Shown here: piece by piece, positions 1 to 8,823 of the stretch
Numbering within the stretch: position 1 is the first letter of the stretch
How the letters are laid out: every line of letters begins with the position of its first letter
DNA from: an uncultured Saprospiraceae bacterium
GTDB taxonomy: Bacteria; Bacteroidota; Bacteroidia; Chitinophagales; Saprospiraceae
DNA: 53,888 nucleotides
Direction: 5' to 3'
Assembly: GCA_937995755.1 (NCBI GenBank)
Contig: CALKJD010000087.1
Span: 1-53,888 of the forward strand
The notes under the pieces: generated by a model
Told to the model about the DNA's origin: nothing
The model's input: the letters and a program-made list of their open reading frames with translations, nothing else
Databases searched by the model: none
Translations under genes and position numbers: made by a program

Positions 1-195
1 TTCATTGAGATAGATCTCTGGTTCGAAGAATGAATTGACAGAGACTATATCCATTAGGCTGTCACCATTGACATCACGCGAATCTATATTGAATGCTCGC
101 GTATGGGAAAAGACCATCTCTTTTTGTGAAAGTTGTTGTGCGATTATCGTTTGAGAACTAAGAAAGAGTGCAATTGCGAAAATAACAGGCTTCAT
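1..195 (-). CDS. Secreted FG-GAP/VCBS-type repeat protein, N-terminal part only
   Basis: This is the first 65 codons of a gene that runs off the left edge of the window. It starts at an ATG (193-195) and opens with a typical Bacteroidota signal peptide of about 20 residues (MKPVIFAIALFLSSQTIIAQ). Residues 38-51 carry the pattern D-x-x-D-V-N-G-D-S-x-x-D-I-V, the acidic calcium-binding signature of FG-GAP/VCBS repeats. Such proteins are usually secreted or surface-exposed and use the repeats to build a beta-propeller. The rest of the protein, and so its function, lies outside the window. It is divergent from the ribosomal protein genes. Confidence 0.75.
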   Translation of the reverse strand, partial: MKPVIFAIALFLSSQTIIAQQLSQKEMVFSHTRAFNIDSRDVNGDSLMDIVSVNSFFEPEIYLNE

Positions 196-524
196 GGCTT
201 ATTGGGTTAGGTTAGAGTTCTAATTAATTCTATACAAATTAAGAAAAATGCATTACAGATTAGACGTTAATTTTTATAATTTACATTTTTCTCGCTACTC
301 TAAGACAACCTGTGTCAAACAAATAGATTAAAGCATATTCACGCCAATTTAATAACCTATACATTGAAAACCAGGGAAGTACACATACGACCAATTCTAA
401 TTGGCATTTATTCTAATGGCTTAATTTATGCCGAAATTATAGGTCGATTTTAAAAGTTGTGCGAAAATCATACTGTTTATCAAGGAGTTATGAAATAAAC
501 ATTGAAAAAATAAGTAAACAAAGC
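196..524. other. AT-rich intergenic region between divergent genes
   Basis: There is no convincing ORF on either strand between the secreted protein and the rplM promoter. I found no TAnnTTTG box facing the minus-strand gene, so its promoter is not identified. The DNA is very AT-rich and shows no clear hairpin followed by a T-run. Confidence 0.5.
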
Positions 525-555
525 TTGCATTATAAGAATAGGAAAATTACATTTG
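525..555 (+). promoter_or_regulatory. Putative promoter of the rplM-rpsI-rpsB-tsf cluster
   Basis: TTG at 525-527 and TACATTTG at 548-555 are separated by 20 bases. This fits the Bacteroidota primary-sigma consensus (TTG, 17-23 bases, TAnnTTTG). Transcription would start near 560, giving a 5' leader of about 60 bases before the GTG of rplM. The leader holds an imperfect inverted repeat (587-595 with 604-613, loop 596-603) next to the start codon, which could take part in L13 autoregulation; that is inference. Confidence 0.65.
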
Positions 556-619
556 CAGCCGCTTAAGAAAATAGGCGTTTTTAGAAATTATTTAATTCAT
601 TATTTAAGATAATATAACT

Positions 620-1063
620 GTGGATACATTAAGTTATAAAACAATATCAGCAAATAAGCAGACGGTAACGCACGCTTGGCACATTATCGATGGCGAGAAT
701 GCTATCGTTGGTAGAGCAGCAACCCATATTGCAACAATGCTGAGAGGAAAGCACAAGCCATCATATACACCTCACGTAGATACAGGAGATTATGTGATCG
801 TTATTAACGCTGAGAAGATGAGGTTTACTGGCGCAAAGCTAGATGATAAGCAATACATCACTTACTCAGGTTACCAAAGTGGACAGAAGAGAAAGACTGC
901 AAAGCAAGTCTTTGACGCTAAGCCAACAATGATCATCGAAAATGCTGTAAGAGGTATGCTTCCAAAAAATAAATTGGGTAGAGCAATGATCAAAAAATTA
1001 TTCGTATATGAAGGTGATCAGCACCCACACGCTGCTCAGAAGCCTGCAAAATTTGAAATATAA
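620..1063 (+). CDS. rplM: 50S ribosomal protein L13
   Basis: Large-subunit ribosomal protein, 147 residues, close to the usual size in Bacteroidota. The N-terminus (DTLSYKT, then ANKQTV) matches the lineage form of L13, and the core motifs GRAAT, LRGKHKPSYTPH, GDYVIVINAEK and MLPKNKLGRAM are all present. The start codon is GTG; no ATG lies nearby that would keep the conserved N-terminus. The gene is followed after 3 bases by rpsI, the classic L13-S9 pair, so both are surely co-transcribed from the promoter at 525-555. Confidence 0.97.
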   Translation: MDTLSYKTISANKQTVTHAWHIIDGENAIVGRAATHIATMLRGKHKPSYTPHVDTGDYVIVINAEKMRFTGAKLDDKQYITYSGYQSGQKRKTAKQVFDAKPTMIIENAVRGMLPKNKLGRAMIKKLFVYEGDQHPHAAQKPAKFEI

Positions 1064-1066
1064 GAT

Positions 1067-1453
1067 ATGGAGACTATAAACGCAATCGGTAGAAGAAAAG
1101 CATCAGTAGCGAGAGTATACCTTACTAAAGGTGATGGAAACATCGTAATTAACGGTAAGGAACTAAGTAACTACTTCCCAATGCAAAACATCCAGAATAG
1201 TGTTACAGAACCACTAACGATATCTGAAGTAGAAAAAGAATACGACATCAAAATCAATGTGTCAGGAGGAGGATTCAAAGGTCAGGCAGAAGCTATTAGA
1301 CTAGGAATCTCAAGAGCACTTGTAAAGATTGACGAAGAAAATAAACCAGCACTCAAAGCGAAGAAATTCCTTACTAGAGATGCAAGAGAAGTAGAAAGAA
1401 AGAAATATGGTAAACCAAAGGCAAGAAAGAGCTTCCAGTTCTCAAAGCGTTAG
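1067..1453 (+). CDS. rpsI: 30S ribosomal protein S9
   Basis: Small-subunit protein of 128 residues that reaches the P-site tRNA with its C-terminal tail. The sequence shows the S9 hallmarks: an N-terminal IGRRKASVARV, a central GGGFKGQAEAIRLGISRAL, and the invariant C-terminal run of basic residues ending KSFQFSKR. The ATG lies 3 bases after the rplM stop, which implies translational coupling. Length and both ends match the family, so the gene is intact. Confidence 0.98.
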   Translation: METINAIGRRKASVARVYLTKGDGNIVINGKELSNYFPMQNIQNSVTEPLTISEVEKEYDIKINVSGGGFKGQAEAIRLGISRALVKIDEENKPALKAKKFLTRDAREVERKKYGKPKARKSFQFSKR

Positions 1454-1501
1454 AATTACTATTACCATTATTTTTTATTAAAAATTTCAACAGGAATAAC
1501 A

Positions 1502-2344
1502 ATGAAATTACCATCATATAACGAACTACTGGAAGCTGGAGTACACTACGGACACCTCAAGAGAAAGTGGAATCCAAAAATGCTTCCTTATATCTTCATG
1601 GAGAGAAAAGGTATCCATATCATTGACCTCAACAGAACATCTGAGCGTCTTGAAGCAACTGGTGCTGCTATGAAGCAAATCGCTAAGTCAGGAAGAAAAA
1701 TCCTTTTCGTAGCAACTAAAAAACAAGCAAAAGATATCGTAGCTAACGCAGCGAAAGAAGTCAATATGCCATACGTAACCGAAAGATGGTTAGGTGGAAT
1801 GATGACTAACTTCCAAACAATACGTAAGTCTATCAAAAAGATGAACTCTATTGATGCAATGTTAGCAGACGGTTCTCTAAGTTCTATTACTAAGAAGGAG
1901 CGATTAACTCTTACTAGAGAGCGTAATAAGCTAGAAAAAGTACTTGGAGGTATCGCTAATATCAATAGATTACCAACAGCAGTATTTGTAATCGATATCA
2001 CTCACGAGCATATCGCAATCAAAGAAGCTAAGAAATTAGGAATGAAAACATTTGCAGTGGTAGATACTAACTCTAACCCTAATGATGTAGATTTCCCTAT
2101 TCCTGGTAACGATGATGCATCTAAATCAGTAAAACTTATTTGTGATTACCTAGTAGGTAAAATCAAAGAAGGTTACTCTGAAAAAGGAGTTGAAAAAGAA
2201 GCAGCAGACAAAGAAGCAGCAGCATCAAAAGCAGCGGCGGATAAAGCAGCAGCAGATAAGGCAGCAGCGGCGAAAGCAGCAGCAGCTGAAAAAGCAGCAG
2301 CGACTCCTGAAGCTCCAGCAACTGATGCACCTGCAGCTGAGTAA
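1502..2344 (+). CDS. rpsB: 30S ribosomal protein S2 with Ala/Lys-rich tail
   Basis: Small-subunit protein S2, 280 residues. The core (about 1-225) is canonical: LLEAGVHYGHLKRKWNPKM near the N-terminus, ERWLGGMMTNFQTI in the middle, and D-T-N-x-N-P with IPGNDDA near the end of the core. After about residue 230 comes a low-complexity tail built from AADKA/AAAKA-like units followed by a Pro/Ala segment, roughly 45-50 residues. Many Bacteroidota S2 proteins have some C-terminal extension, but this one is long and strikingly repetitive. It sits 48 bases after rpsI in the same run. Confidence 0.97.
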   Translation: MKLPSYNELLEAGVHYGHLKRKWNPKMLPYIFMERKGIHIIDLNRTSERLEATGAAMKQIAKSGRKILFVATKKQAKDIVANAAKEVNMPYVTERWLGGMMTNFQTIRKSIKKMNSIDAMLADGSLSSITKKERLTLTRERNKLEKVLGGIANINRLPTAVFVIDITHEHIAIKEAKKLGMKTFAVVDTNSNPNDVDFPIPGNDDASKSVKLICDYLVGKIKEGYSEKGVEKEAADKEAAASKAAADKAAADKAAAAKAAAAEKAAATPEAPATDAPAAE

Positions 2345-2443
2345 TCAGACGCAATAGCGACCAATTTTTTTGTAGATATCAATTAATACTAATGGTATCT
2401 ATGTTATTAACAATTTTTACAAACACTATTAATACAAATATAT

Positions 2444-3271
2444 ATGAGCGCAATATCAGCTAAGGACGTTAAAAAATTAAGAGACGTCACAGGTGCAGGT
2501 ATGATGGACTGTAAAAAAGCACTTGTAGAGTCTAATGGAGACATGGACGGTGCTATCGAATTTCTAAGAAAGAAAGGTCAGAAACTTTCTGATAAGAGAG
2601 CGGATAGAGACGCAAAAGAAGGTTGTGTACTCGCTAAGGTATCTGCAGATGGTAGCAAAGGTGTAGTAGTAAGACTAAGTTGTGAAACTGATTTCGTTTC
2701 TAAGAATGACGATTTCGTAGCTATGACTGATAAGATCACTCAATTAGCTTTAGATACATTCCCAGCAGATAAAGAAGCATTACTTGATCAAGATTTCGGA
2801 GGTATTACTCTTAGAGATAAGATTATCGAGCAAGTAGGTGTAATTGGTGAGAAAGTAGAAGTTGCAGATTACCAAAAACTAGAAGCTCCACAAGTAGTAT
2901 CTTATATACACATGGGAAATAAAGCTGGTGTAATACTAGGTTTATCTCAAGCGGGTGTAGATGCTGCAGCGGGTAGAGATGTAGCTATGCAAGTAGCAGC
3001 TATGCATCCAGTAGCAGTAGATAAGGACGGTGTTGATTCTTCTATCGTAGAGAAGGAGATCGAGATCGGAATGGATATCGCAAGACAAGAAGGTAAGCCA
3101 GAGGCTATGCTAGAAAAGATCGCGATGGGTAAGCTTAATAAGTTCTTCAAAGAAAGAACATTACTTAACCAAGCATTCGTAAAGAATAACAAGCAAAACA
3201 TATCTCAATATCTTGATAGTGTAAGTTCTGGCTTAACTGTTACAGATTTTAAGCATGTAAAGCTTGGATAA
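2444..3271 (+). CDS. tsf: Translation elongation factor Ts
   Basis: EF-Ts recycles EF-Tu by exchanging GDP for GTP. The protein has 275 residues, the normal family size. The N-terminal UBA-like domain contains VKKLRDVTGAGMMDCKKAL, and the core contains the conserved CETDFVSKND segment (about residues 84-93). The usual rpsB-tsf order is kept, with a 99-base gap that holds no clear terminator. A strong terminator follows the gene, closing the four-gene ribosomal unit. Confidence 0.98.
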   Translation: MSAISAKDVKKLRDVTGAGMMDCKKALVESNGDMDGAIEFLRKKGQKLSDKRADRDAKEGCVLAKVSADGSKGVVVRLSCETDFVSKNDDFVAMTDKITQLALDTFPADKEALLDQDFGGITLRDKIIEQVGVIGEKVEVADYQKLEAPQVVSYIHMGNKAGVILGLSQAGVDAAAGRDVAMQVAAMHPVAVDKDGVDSSIVEKEIEIGMDIARQEGKPEAMLEKIAMGKLNKFFKERTLLNQAFVKNNKQNISQYLDSVSSGLTVTDFKHVKLG

Positions 3272-3283
3272 TATTGAATTAAG

Positions 3284-3315
3284 AAAGAGCGACTTTTTAG
3301 TCGCTCTTTTTTTTT
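3284..3315 (+). terminator. Rho-independent terminator after tsf
   Basis: An 11-bp perfect stem (3284-3294 pairing with 3299-3309, AAAGAGCGACT and its complement) with a 4-base loop is followed by an unbroken T-run to 3315. It lies 12 bases past the tsf stop codon and separates the ribosomal genes from pyrH. Confidence 0.93.
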
Positions 3316-3412
3316 GCACTGGATTGAAATACTGAATGTCTGTCCGCTGTAATAGAAACGTTTAAGCGATTTCTTTTCATCGTTGGCAATAAATTTATTG
3401 CTCTCTTTATAT

Positions 3413-3420
3413 TACTTTTG
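3413..3420 (+). promoter_or_regulatory. Putative -7 box upstream of pyrH
   Basis: TACTTTTG matches TAnnTTTG, lies 36 bases before the pyrH ATG, and is downstream of the tsf terminator, so a promoter is needed here. No clear -33 TTG with 17-23 spacing is visible. Confidence 0.45.
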
Positions 3421-3455
3421 ATCACCATATCATTTAGCATTCGAAATCACAAATC

Positions 3456-4172
3456 ATGGCACTTAAATACAAAAGAATAGTACTCAAATTATCTGGAGAA
3501 TCTCTGATGGGAGATCAACCATATGGAATCTCTCCGGTAATGCTACAATACTATGCACGTCAGATCAAAGGAGCAGTGGATCTAGGTGTTCAGGTGGCTA
3601 TCGTAATTGGTGGTGGTAATATCTATCGTGGATTGCAAGCCGCGGAATCAGGTATAGAAAGAGTCCAAGGTGACTATATGGGTATGATGGCTACAGTAAT
3701 TAATGGTATGGCCCTTCAAAGTGCATTAGAGAAGATCGATGTATTTACAAGATTAGTGACGGCAATCGAAATGCGTGAAATCGCAGAACCCTATATCAGA
3801 CGTAAGGCACATAGCCATCTAAACAAGGGAAGGGTAGTAATCTTTTCAGCAGGTACAGGTAGTCCATATTTTACTACAGACTCAGCAGCAGCCCTTAGAG
3901 CAAATGAAATTGGTGCTGACGTTTTACTTAAAGGCACTAGAGTGGATGGAATCTATACATCTGATCCAGAAAAAGATCCTAATGCTAAAAAATACGATCA
4001 CGTGTCGTTTCAAAAAGTATTAGACCTTGGTCTTAACGTAATGGATACTACAGCATTTACAATGTGCCAAGAGAATGATCTTCCAATTGTCGTTTTTGAT
4101 ATCAATAATGAGAACAATCTATTAGGTATCCTCAATGGTGAGCATATAGGTACAGTAGTAGAAAAAGTATAA
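3456..4172 (+). CDS. pyrH: UMP kinase
   Basis: Phosphorylates UMP to UDP with ATP, in the cytoplasm, in pyrimidine nucleotide synthesis. The 238 residues match the usual size of the hexameric bacterial enzyme of the amino acid kinase fold. Visible motifs are LKLSGESL at the N-terminus, [43 protein letters not shown] and [15 protein letters not shown]. The gene has its own probable promoter and runs almost directly into cutC. The neighbourhood rpsB-tsf-pyrH is common in bacteria. Confidence 0.97.
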   Translation: MALKYKRIVLKLSGESLMGDQPYGISPVMLQYYARQIKGAVDLGVQVAIVIGGGNIYRGLQAAESGIERVQGDYMGMMATVINGMALQSALEKIDVFTRLVTAIEMREIAEPYIRRKAHSHLNKGRVVIFSAGTGSPYFTTDSAAALRANEIGADVLLKGTRVDGIYTSDPEKDPNAKKYDHVSFQKVLDLGLNVMDTTAFTMCQENDLPIVVFDINNENNLLGILNGEHIGTVVEKV

Positions 4173-4192
4173 TCATTATATTCCCATCCAAT

Positions 4193-4813
4193 ATAGTACT
4201 AGAAGCTTGTGTAGACTCTGTATTGTCGTCTGTAACAGCTCAAATAAATGGTGCCCATCAATTAGAGTTGTGCGGTAGATTAGATTTAGATGGCCTTACT
4301 CCAGATATCGAACTGATTAAAGCAGTGAGAGAAGCGGTAGATATTCCTATCAAGGTGATGCTGCGTAATCGTGGTGGAGATTTTGTCTATAGTGCTGAAG
4401 ATATTGACGAGATGAAAGTTACTCTCTCAGAGCTCATTCAACTAGATATACAAGGAATTGTATTCGGTGCGCTTCGTCAGGACGATACGATCAATATAGA
4501 ACTCACGCAAGAAATCTGCAAATTAGCAGGGAAGCTACCAGTTACATTTCATAAAGCGATAGACAGGTGCAAAGATTTACGGTCTGCTACTGAGGCATTA
4601 AAAGTAACAAACATAGAGTCTATTCTGACTTCGGGTGGAAAGCCTACAGCAGAGGAAGGGTATAAAGTATTGAGAGAATTGATTGATATTGCTGGTCCTG
4701 ATATAGATATTATTTCTGCAGGCAAAATTACAGTAGATAATATCCAAGAGATTCATCAATCAATACAAGGAGTAACATATCACGGTAAGTTAATTGTAGG
4801 TTCTTTGAACTAG
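4193..4813 (+). CDS. cutC: CutC family protein, apparent ATA start
   Basis: A CutC-type TIM-barrel protein, a family first linked to copper tolerance in E. coli but with uncertain biochemistry. Conserved segments are GAHQLELC, GLTPDIELIKAV, RNRGGDF.YS, VTFHKAIDRC and ILTSGGKP. The first ATG/GTG/TTG codon in frame is TTG 4223, which would remove the first strand. Upstream the frame stays open and codes for I-V-L-E-A-C-V-D-S, matching the family start M-x-L-E-x-C-x-x-S, with ATA (4193) where ATG is expected. I therefore place the start at 4193, giving 206 residues. The C-terminus is somewhat shorter than in E. coli CutC. The gene begins 20 bases after pyrH and is probably co-transcribed. Confidence 0.8.
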   Translation: MVLEACVDSVLSSVTAQINGAHQLELCGRLDLDGLTPDIELIKAVREAVDIPIKVMLRNRGGDFVYSAEDIDEMKVTLSELIQLDIQGIVFGALRQDDTINIELTQEICKLAGKLPVTFHKAIDRCKDLRSATEALKVTNIESILTSGGKPTAEEGYKVLRELIDIAGPDIDIISAGKITVDNIQEIHQSIQGVTYHGKLIVGSLN

Positions 4814-4910
4814 TCGTTTCTAGAGTACAAATTCTTAGGTAGCGCTTTTATTCCATTATTGGTTCAGATCTGATACTTATCAAACCTTTAAAAAATCTTA
4901 CTTTCACTGT

Positions 4911-5423
4911 ATGAAAAGACCGCTCATATCAGAATATAATGAATATTACCATCGCTATATCACCAATGTAAAAGGTGATGTATTAGAGACGATGCAATCC
5001 AACTTAGAGTCGTATATCAAGCTCCTATCTAATCCCAGTATAGATCTAGACTATAAGTATGGTCCTGATAAATGGTCTGTTAGGGAGTGTATCGTCCATT
5101 TGTGTGATTCAGATAAGATATTTGCTTATCGTGCACTTAGGATTAGTAGAGGAGATGAGACATCATTGGCTGGATTTGAGCAAGATTCATATATATCTTT
5201 CAATGACTTTACACATCTGTCTGCGGAGGATTTGATAGCAATGATCAAAACCACGATTAATAGCACGATGACCATGTTTCGTCATATGAGATTGGAAGAT
5301 ACCGAGAAAGTAGGTACAGCATCAAATAGTCTGGTTTCCGTAAGGGCATTGGCTTATATGACTGCTGGTCATGCTATCCATCATCTTAATTTATTTGAAG
5401 AGAGATATGGTCTCGAATTATAG
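4911..5423 (+). CDS. DinB superfamily protein
   Basis: A 170-residue four-helix-bundle protein of the DinB/YfiT superfamily, whose members often bind a metal with three histidines and include bacillithiol-dependent transferases. Seen here are the family pattern Y-G-P-D-K-W-S-V-R-E-C-I-V-H-L-x-D-S-D and the C-terminal G-H-A-I-H-H-L-N-L-F-E-E-R-Y, so the histidine positions are kept. The substrate cannot be told from the sequence. It follows cutC by 97 bases and precedes a radical SAM gene in the same direction. Confidence 0.85.
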   Translation: MKRPLISEYNEYYHRYITNVKGDVLETMQSNLESYIKLLSNPSIDLDYKYGPDKWSVRECIVHLCDSDKIFAYRALRISRGDETSLAGFEQDSYISFNDFTHLSAEDLIAMIKTTINSTMTMFRHMRLEDTEKVGTASNSLVSVRALAYMTAGHAIHHLNLFEERYGLEL

Positions 5424-5498
5424 GCTATTTGTCACAAAAGTAGTAATCCTGATTATTCTCTAGAGAAGTAATTGATTATAAACTTACCTTAGCCGCTG

Positions 5499-6521
5499 AT
5501 GGCAATTTACACCAAGGACATACTTAATTTTGTTAGTAAGCTTACACCACGCAGGCTTTGGAATGCGACTAAGCTGCTTAGCTCATATTATGTAACCAAG
5601 TGGACAGGAAAGGCTATCCAATGGGGTCTTCCAATGACCATTTCGATTGAGCCTACAACCGCCTGTAACCTGAGATGTCCAGAGTGTCCGAGTGGATTGA
5701 GAGCATTCTCTAGACCTACAGGTAACCTCAAGCAGGATTTCTTTAGAAAGACTATAGATGAATTGCATAAGCAGCTGATCTATTTGATATTTTATTTTCA
5801 AGGTGAGCCTTATATCAATCCAGGTTTTCTCGATATGGTAAAATATGCTAAAGACAAGGGCATTTATACTATTACGTCTACCAATGGTCATTTTTTGAAT
5901 GATGCTAATGCTAAGAAAACTATAGAATCAGGACTAGACCGTATGATCATATCTGTAGATGGTACTACTCAAGAGACCTATGAAAACTATCGAAAAGAGG
6001 GTAATCTAGATTCCGTACTTCAAGGGGCTCGTAACATAGTAAAGTGGAAAAAGGAGATGAACTCTGCGACACCACACACGATTTTTCAATTTTTGGTAGT
6101 AAAGCCTAATGAGCATCAGATAGATGAAATATACAAACTCGCAGAAGAGATTGGAATAGATGAAGTAAAACTAAAGACGGCTCAAGTCTATGAATATGAG
6201 AAAGGTAATGACCTTATCCCTACGATAGAGAAATATTCTAGATACAAAAAGAACTCTGACGGTACGTATAGTGTCAAAAACAAACTACTAAATCACTGCT
6301 GGAAACTATGGCATGCCTGCGTGATCACTTGGGATGGTCTGGTGGTACCTTGTTGTTTCGATAAGGATGCAACTCATAGATTAGGTGATATGAAAGAAAA
6401 ACCTTTTAAAGAGATCTGGCAAGGTGAAGATTACGACAAATTCCGCAAGCAACTACTCAAAGGCAGGGATCAGATTGATATCTGTAAGAATTGTACAGAA
6501 GGGTGTAAGGTATGGGCTTAA
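5499..6521 (+). CDS. Radical SAM/SPASM domain protein
   Basis: A 340-residue radical SAM enzyme. Cys56, Cys60 and Cys63 form the CxxxCxxC motif (T-A-C-N-L-R-C-P-E-C-P) that holds the SAM-binding 4Fe-4S cluster. The C-terminal part has a SPASM-type set of cysteines: CWKLWHAC, VPCC, and CKNCTEGC at the very end, so one or two auxiliary clusters are likely. SPASM enzymes often modify peptides, but no precursor peptide gene is visible beside it; Bacteroidota have many solitary members of unknown substrate. It ends 15 bases before a convergent gene. Confidence 0.88.
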   Translation: MAIYTKDILNFVSKLTPRRLWNATKLLSSYYVTKWTGKAIQWGLPMTISIEPTTACNLRCPECPSGLRAFSRPTGNLKQDFFRKTIDELHKQLIYLIFYFQGEPYINPGFLDMVKYAKDKGIYTITSTNGHFLNDANAKKTIESGLDRMIISVDGTTQETYENYRKEGNLDSVLQGARNIVKWKKEMNSATPHTIFQFLVVKPNEHQIDEIYKLAEEIGIDEVKLKTAQVYEYEKGNDLIPTIEKYSRYKKNSDGTYSVKNKLLNHCWKLWHACVITWDGLVVPCCFDKDATHRLGDMKEKPFKEIWQGEDYDKFRKQLLKGRDQIDICKNCTEGCKVWA

Positions 6522-6536
6522 ACGGTTTTAGTTTAT

Positions 6537-7125
6537 TTAGTCGTTACTTTCAAAAAGCCAAACAAGACCTAAGTATGTAACCGTGGCTCCAGCAAGAATA
6601 GTCACTTTACCATACTTTTTAGTGATTTCTATTCCTGGAGAATATGAATAGATTCGATTGATCTTGGAATCGTTTAGAATGCTAAATCTATTTGTGATAG
6701 AAAAATGATTACCAAACGCTAGATCATAACTCAAACTATAACCATCAATCGCATCAAAATCATTATGAGATTTTAGTATAATTGGCCCTGCTGAGAATCT
6801 ATGATTATAATTATCATTCGGATTATAATTCCAAGTAAGCATCGGTGCTAGATATAAGTCATTATTCTTAGTCACTATTTGGCCGGAAAGAATAAATCCA
6901 AATTTATGCTTTCTATTAATATTCCACTCGTGACTCATTTCAAGGTTGTACTGAATACCACTTTGATCTGAACCAAATTCATTAGATTTTTGAGAAGAAA
7001 ACCTGTAACCAATTCCTATTTCCCATATTCCATTGTGATTGGTAGAATCAATCTGAGAAAATGACTTAGAGCAAAAAAAATAGAGAGATTGCAGTAATTG
7101 TAATTAATACTTTGTTTGATTTCAT
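6537..7125 (-). pseudogene. Secreted barrel-like protein gene split by a +1 change in a poly-T tract
   Basis: Read on the minus strand, an ATG at 7123-7125 starts a good signal peptide (M-K-S-N-K-V-L-I-T-I-T-A-I-S-L-F-F), but eight Ts (7073-7080) throw it into a stop two codons later. With seven Ts the frame continues as C-S-K-S-F-S-Q and runs unbroken to 6537, giving about 195 residues. The second part shows alternating polar and hydrophobic strands (for example HKFGFILSGQ and YSPGIEIT), as in small outer-membrane barrels. The longest uninterrupted piece with its own ATG is 6537-6938, 133 residues. It may be a decayed gene, a phase-variable gene or a sequencing error. The family is not recognised. 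Confidence 0.7.
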
Positions 7126-7336
7126 ACTATATCTTTTATGCAAGATATCTCTCATCAAAATCCTAAAACTACTAAAACCTTAAAACAGGATTCCGATTTT
7201 AGGAATTAAAACCTAGATAAATATTAGTCTAATGATTGTAAACTCTGCAGATTAAATACTATTTAACACTTTAGACCAAACTAATCATTGTCCCAAAATG
7301 GTTAACATTGTGTACCGATACATAAAGAAACCGAAG

Positions 7337-8644
7337 ATGAATTATATCCAATCAGTTTTTGTAGCATTTGTTTTGCTATTTACATCATCTCTGAATGCGC
7401 AGAATGCGGATCATGTATATGAAGACAGAGTGTATGATGGATTAATCAAATCAGTCCAAATTTATATTAATAATCAACCTGCATTAGTACCTATCATAGG
7501 TTTAAATAGTGGTTTTAGGTCGTTTACACTTAGGTTTGATGAGATGTCAGATGATGCCAATGAATTTTTTTATAAAGTAGTTCACTGCGATCGTAACTGG
7601 AGAGCATCTGACCTTGAAGAAATTGAATACATTGAAGGATTTAATGGGGAAGAGATTCAGAATTATCGATTTTCAACTAACACTTATGTGGACTACGTTA
7701 ATTTCTCTTTGACATTACCCAATGAAGACACCAAGTTTCGAATCAGCGGTAATTACATTTTGATTATCTATGATGATGAGGCGCTGACCAATCCTGTGAT
7801 CACTCGCAGATTTATGATAGATGAAGATCTGGTACAATTGTACACAGATTTTCAGCGAGTTTACGATGTAACCAAAAGCAATTCTCACCAGCAACTAGAT
7901 GTAGAAGCAGATCTTGGGGATATGAGGATAGGAGATCCTATGAACGAACTGTCTCTCTCTATTGTACAGAATAATAGATGGGATAATATGATTAGTGATT
8001 CGAAGCCAAAATTTATTTCTCGGAGTCGTATTAACTTTGATAATACTGGAAAACTGGCAATGGCCGCAGGTAAAGAATTTAGGCAGTTTGATATAAGATC
8101 TTTACAGTATACTACTGCTTATGTGTCTGAGATAGACCTTCATGATCAAGGGACTAATGTGCTACTGCATACAGAGAAGCCAAGAGCATATAAAGTGTAT
8201 AGAGATGAAGTCGATTTTGATGGAAGGTATGTGATTCAAAACTTTGATTTTCCATCCTCTTCTAATAGCTTGAGTTATCAAAGCGACGAATCAAATTATA
8301 ATGCGGATTACGCCAATGTTTCGTTTGCACTAAAGATGAATCAAAACCTGGAAGAAACCTATGTCGTAGGCGCGTTTACCGACTGGAGGTTAGAAGAAGC
8401 ATATAAGATGCAATACTCTAACAAGCACAATGGGTACTATGTGACTATCCCTATGAAACAAGGTGTGTATAATTACTTGTTTGCTAGCAAAGGTGAAGAT
8501 GGCAAACCCAACTATCAAGAACTAGAAGGAGATAGTGAGAAAACAGTAAACTACTATACAACCATCCTCTATTATCGCGATTTTACTCAGCAATATGATC
8601 GAATAATCGACACTCAACAGGTTATTGCTACTGGAGAATATTAA
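7337..8644 (+). CDS. Type IX secretion system plug protein (DUF5103 family)
   Basis: A 435-residue periplasmic/outer-membrane protein of the DUF5103 family, whose Flavobacterium member plugs the giant SprA translocon pore of the type IX secretion system. Family features seen are DRVYDGLIKSVQIY near the mature N-terminus, P-x-I-x-L-N-S-G-F-R-S-F-T-L-R-F-D, and V-V-H-C-D-R-N-W. I prefer the ATG at 7337 because it begins a clean signal peptide (M-N-Y-I-Q-S-V-F-V-A-F ending LNAQ); an ATG at 7298 would add 13 residues before it. A protease with a type IX sorting tail occurs later in this window, so the system is in use. Confidence 0.88.
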   Translation: MNYIQSVFVAFVLLFTSSLNAQNADHVYEDRVYDGLIKSVQIYINNQPALVPIIGLNSGFRSFTLRFDEMSDDANEFFYKVVHCDRNWRASDLEEIEYIEGFNGEEIQNYRFSTNTYVDYVNFSLTLPNEDTKFRISGNYILIIYDDEALTNPVITRRFMIDEDLVQLYTDFQRVYDVTKSNSHQQLDVEADLGDMRIGDPMNELSLSIVQNNRWDNMISDSKPKFISRSRINFDNTGKLAMAAGKEFRQFDIRSLQYTTAYVSEIDLHDQGTNVLLHTEKPRAYKVYRDEVDFDGRYVIQNFDFPSSSNSLSYQSDESNYNADYANVSFALKMNQNLEETYVVGAFTDWRLEEAYKMQYSNKHNGYYVTIPMKQGVYNYLFASKGEDGKPNYQELEGDSEKTVNYYTTILYYRDFTQQYDRIIDTQQVIATGEY

Positions 8645-8823
8645 CAATTCATCCCATTTTCTTTCCGTTTATCTACCTCAGGCTATATTTCATATAAATA
8701 GTTGGGATATTACTATATAGTAAGATAATATTGTATTCAAGATGTCTTTTGGGTATTTAAGGGATATTGAATACACCTTAAAGTATAGAAAGTACATCTA
8801 CAATAAGTATCAAAACGACTCAA

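Noticed and set aside
2163..2382. Two minus-strand open frames opposite the rpsB tail
   Set aside because: They only mirror the GCA-rich repeat (poly-Leu or poly-Ala/Ser products).
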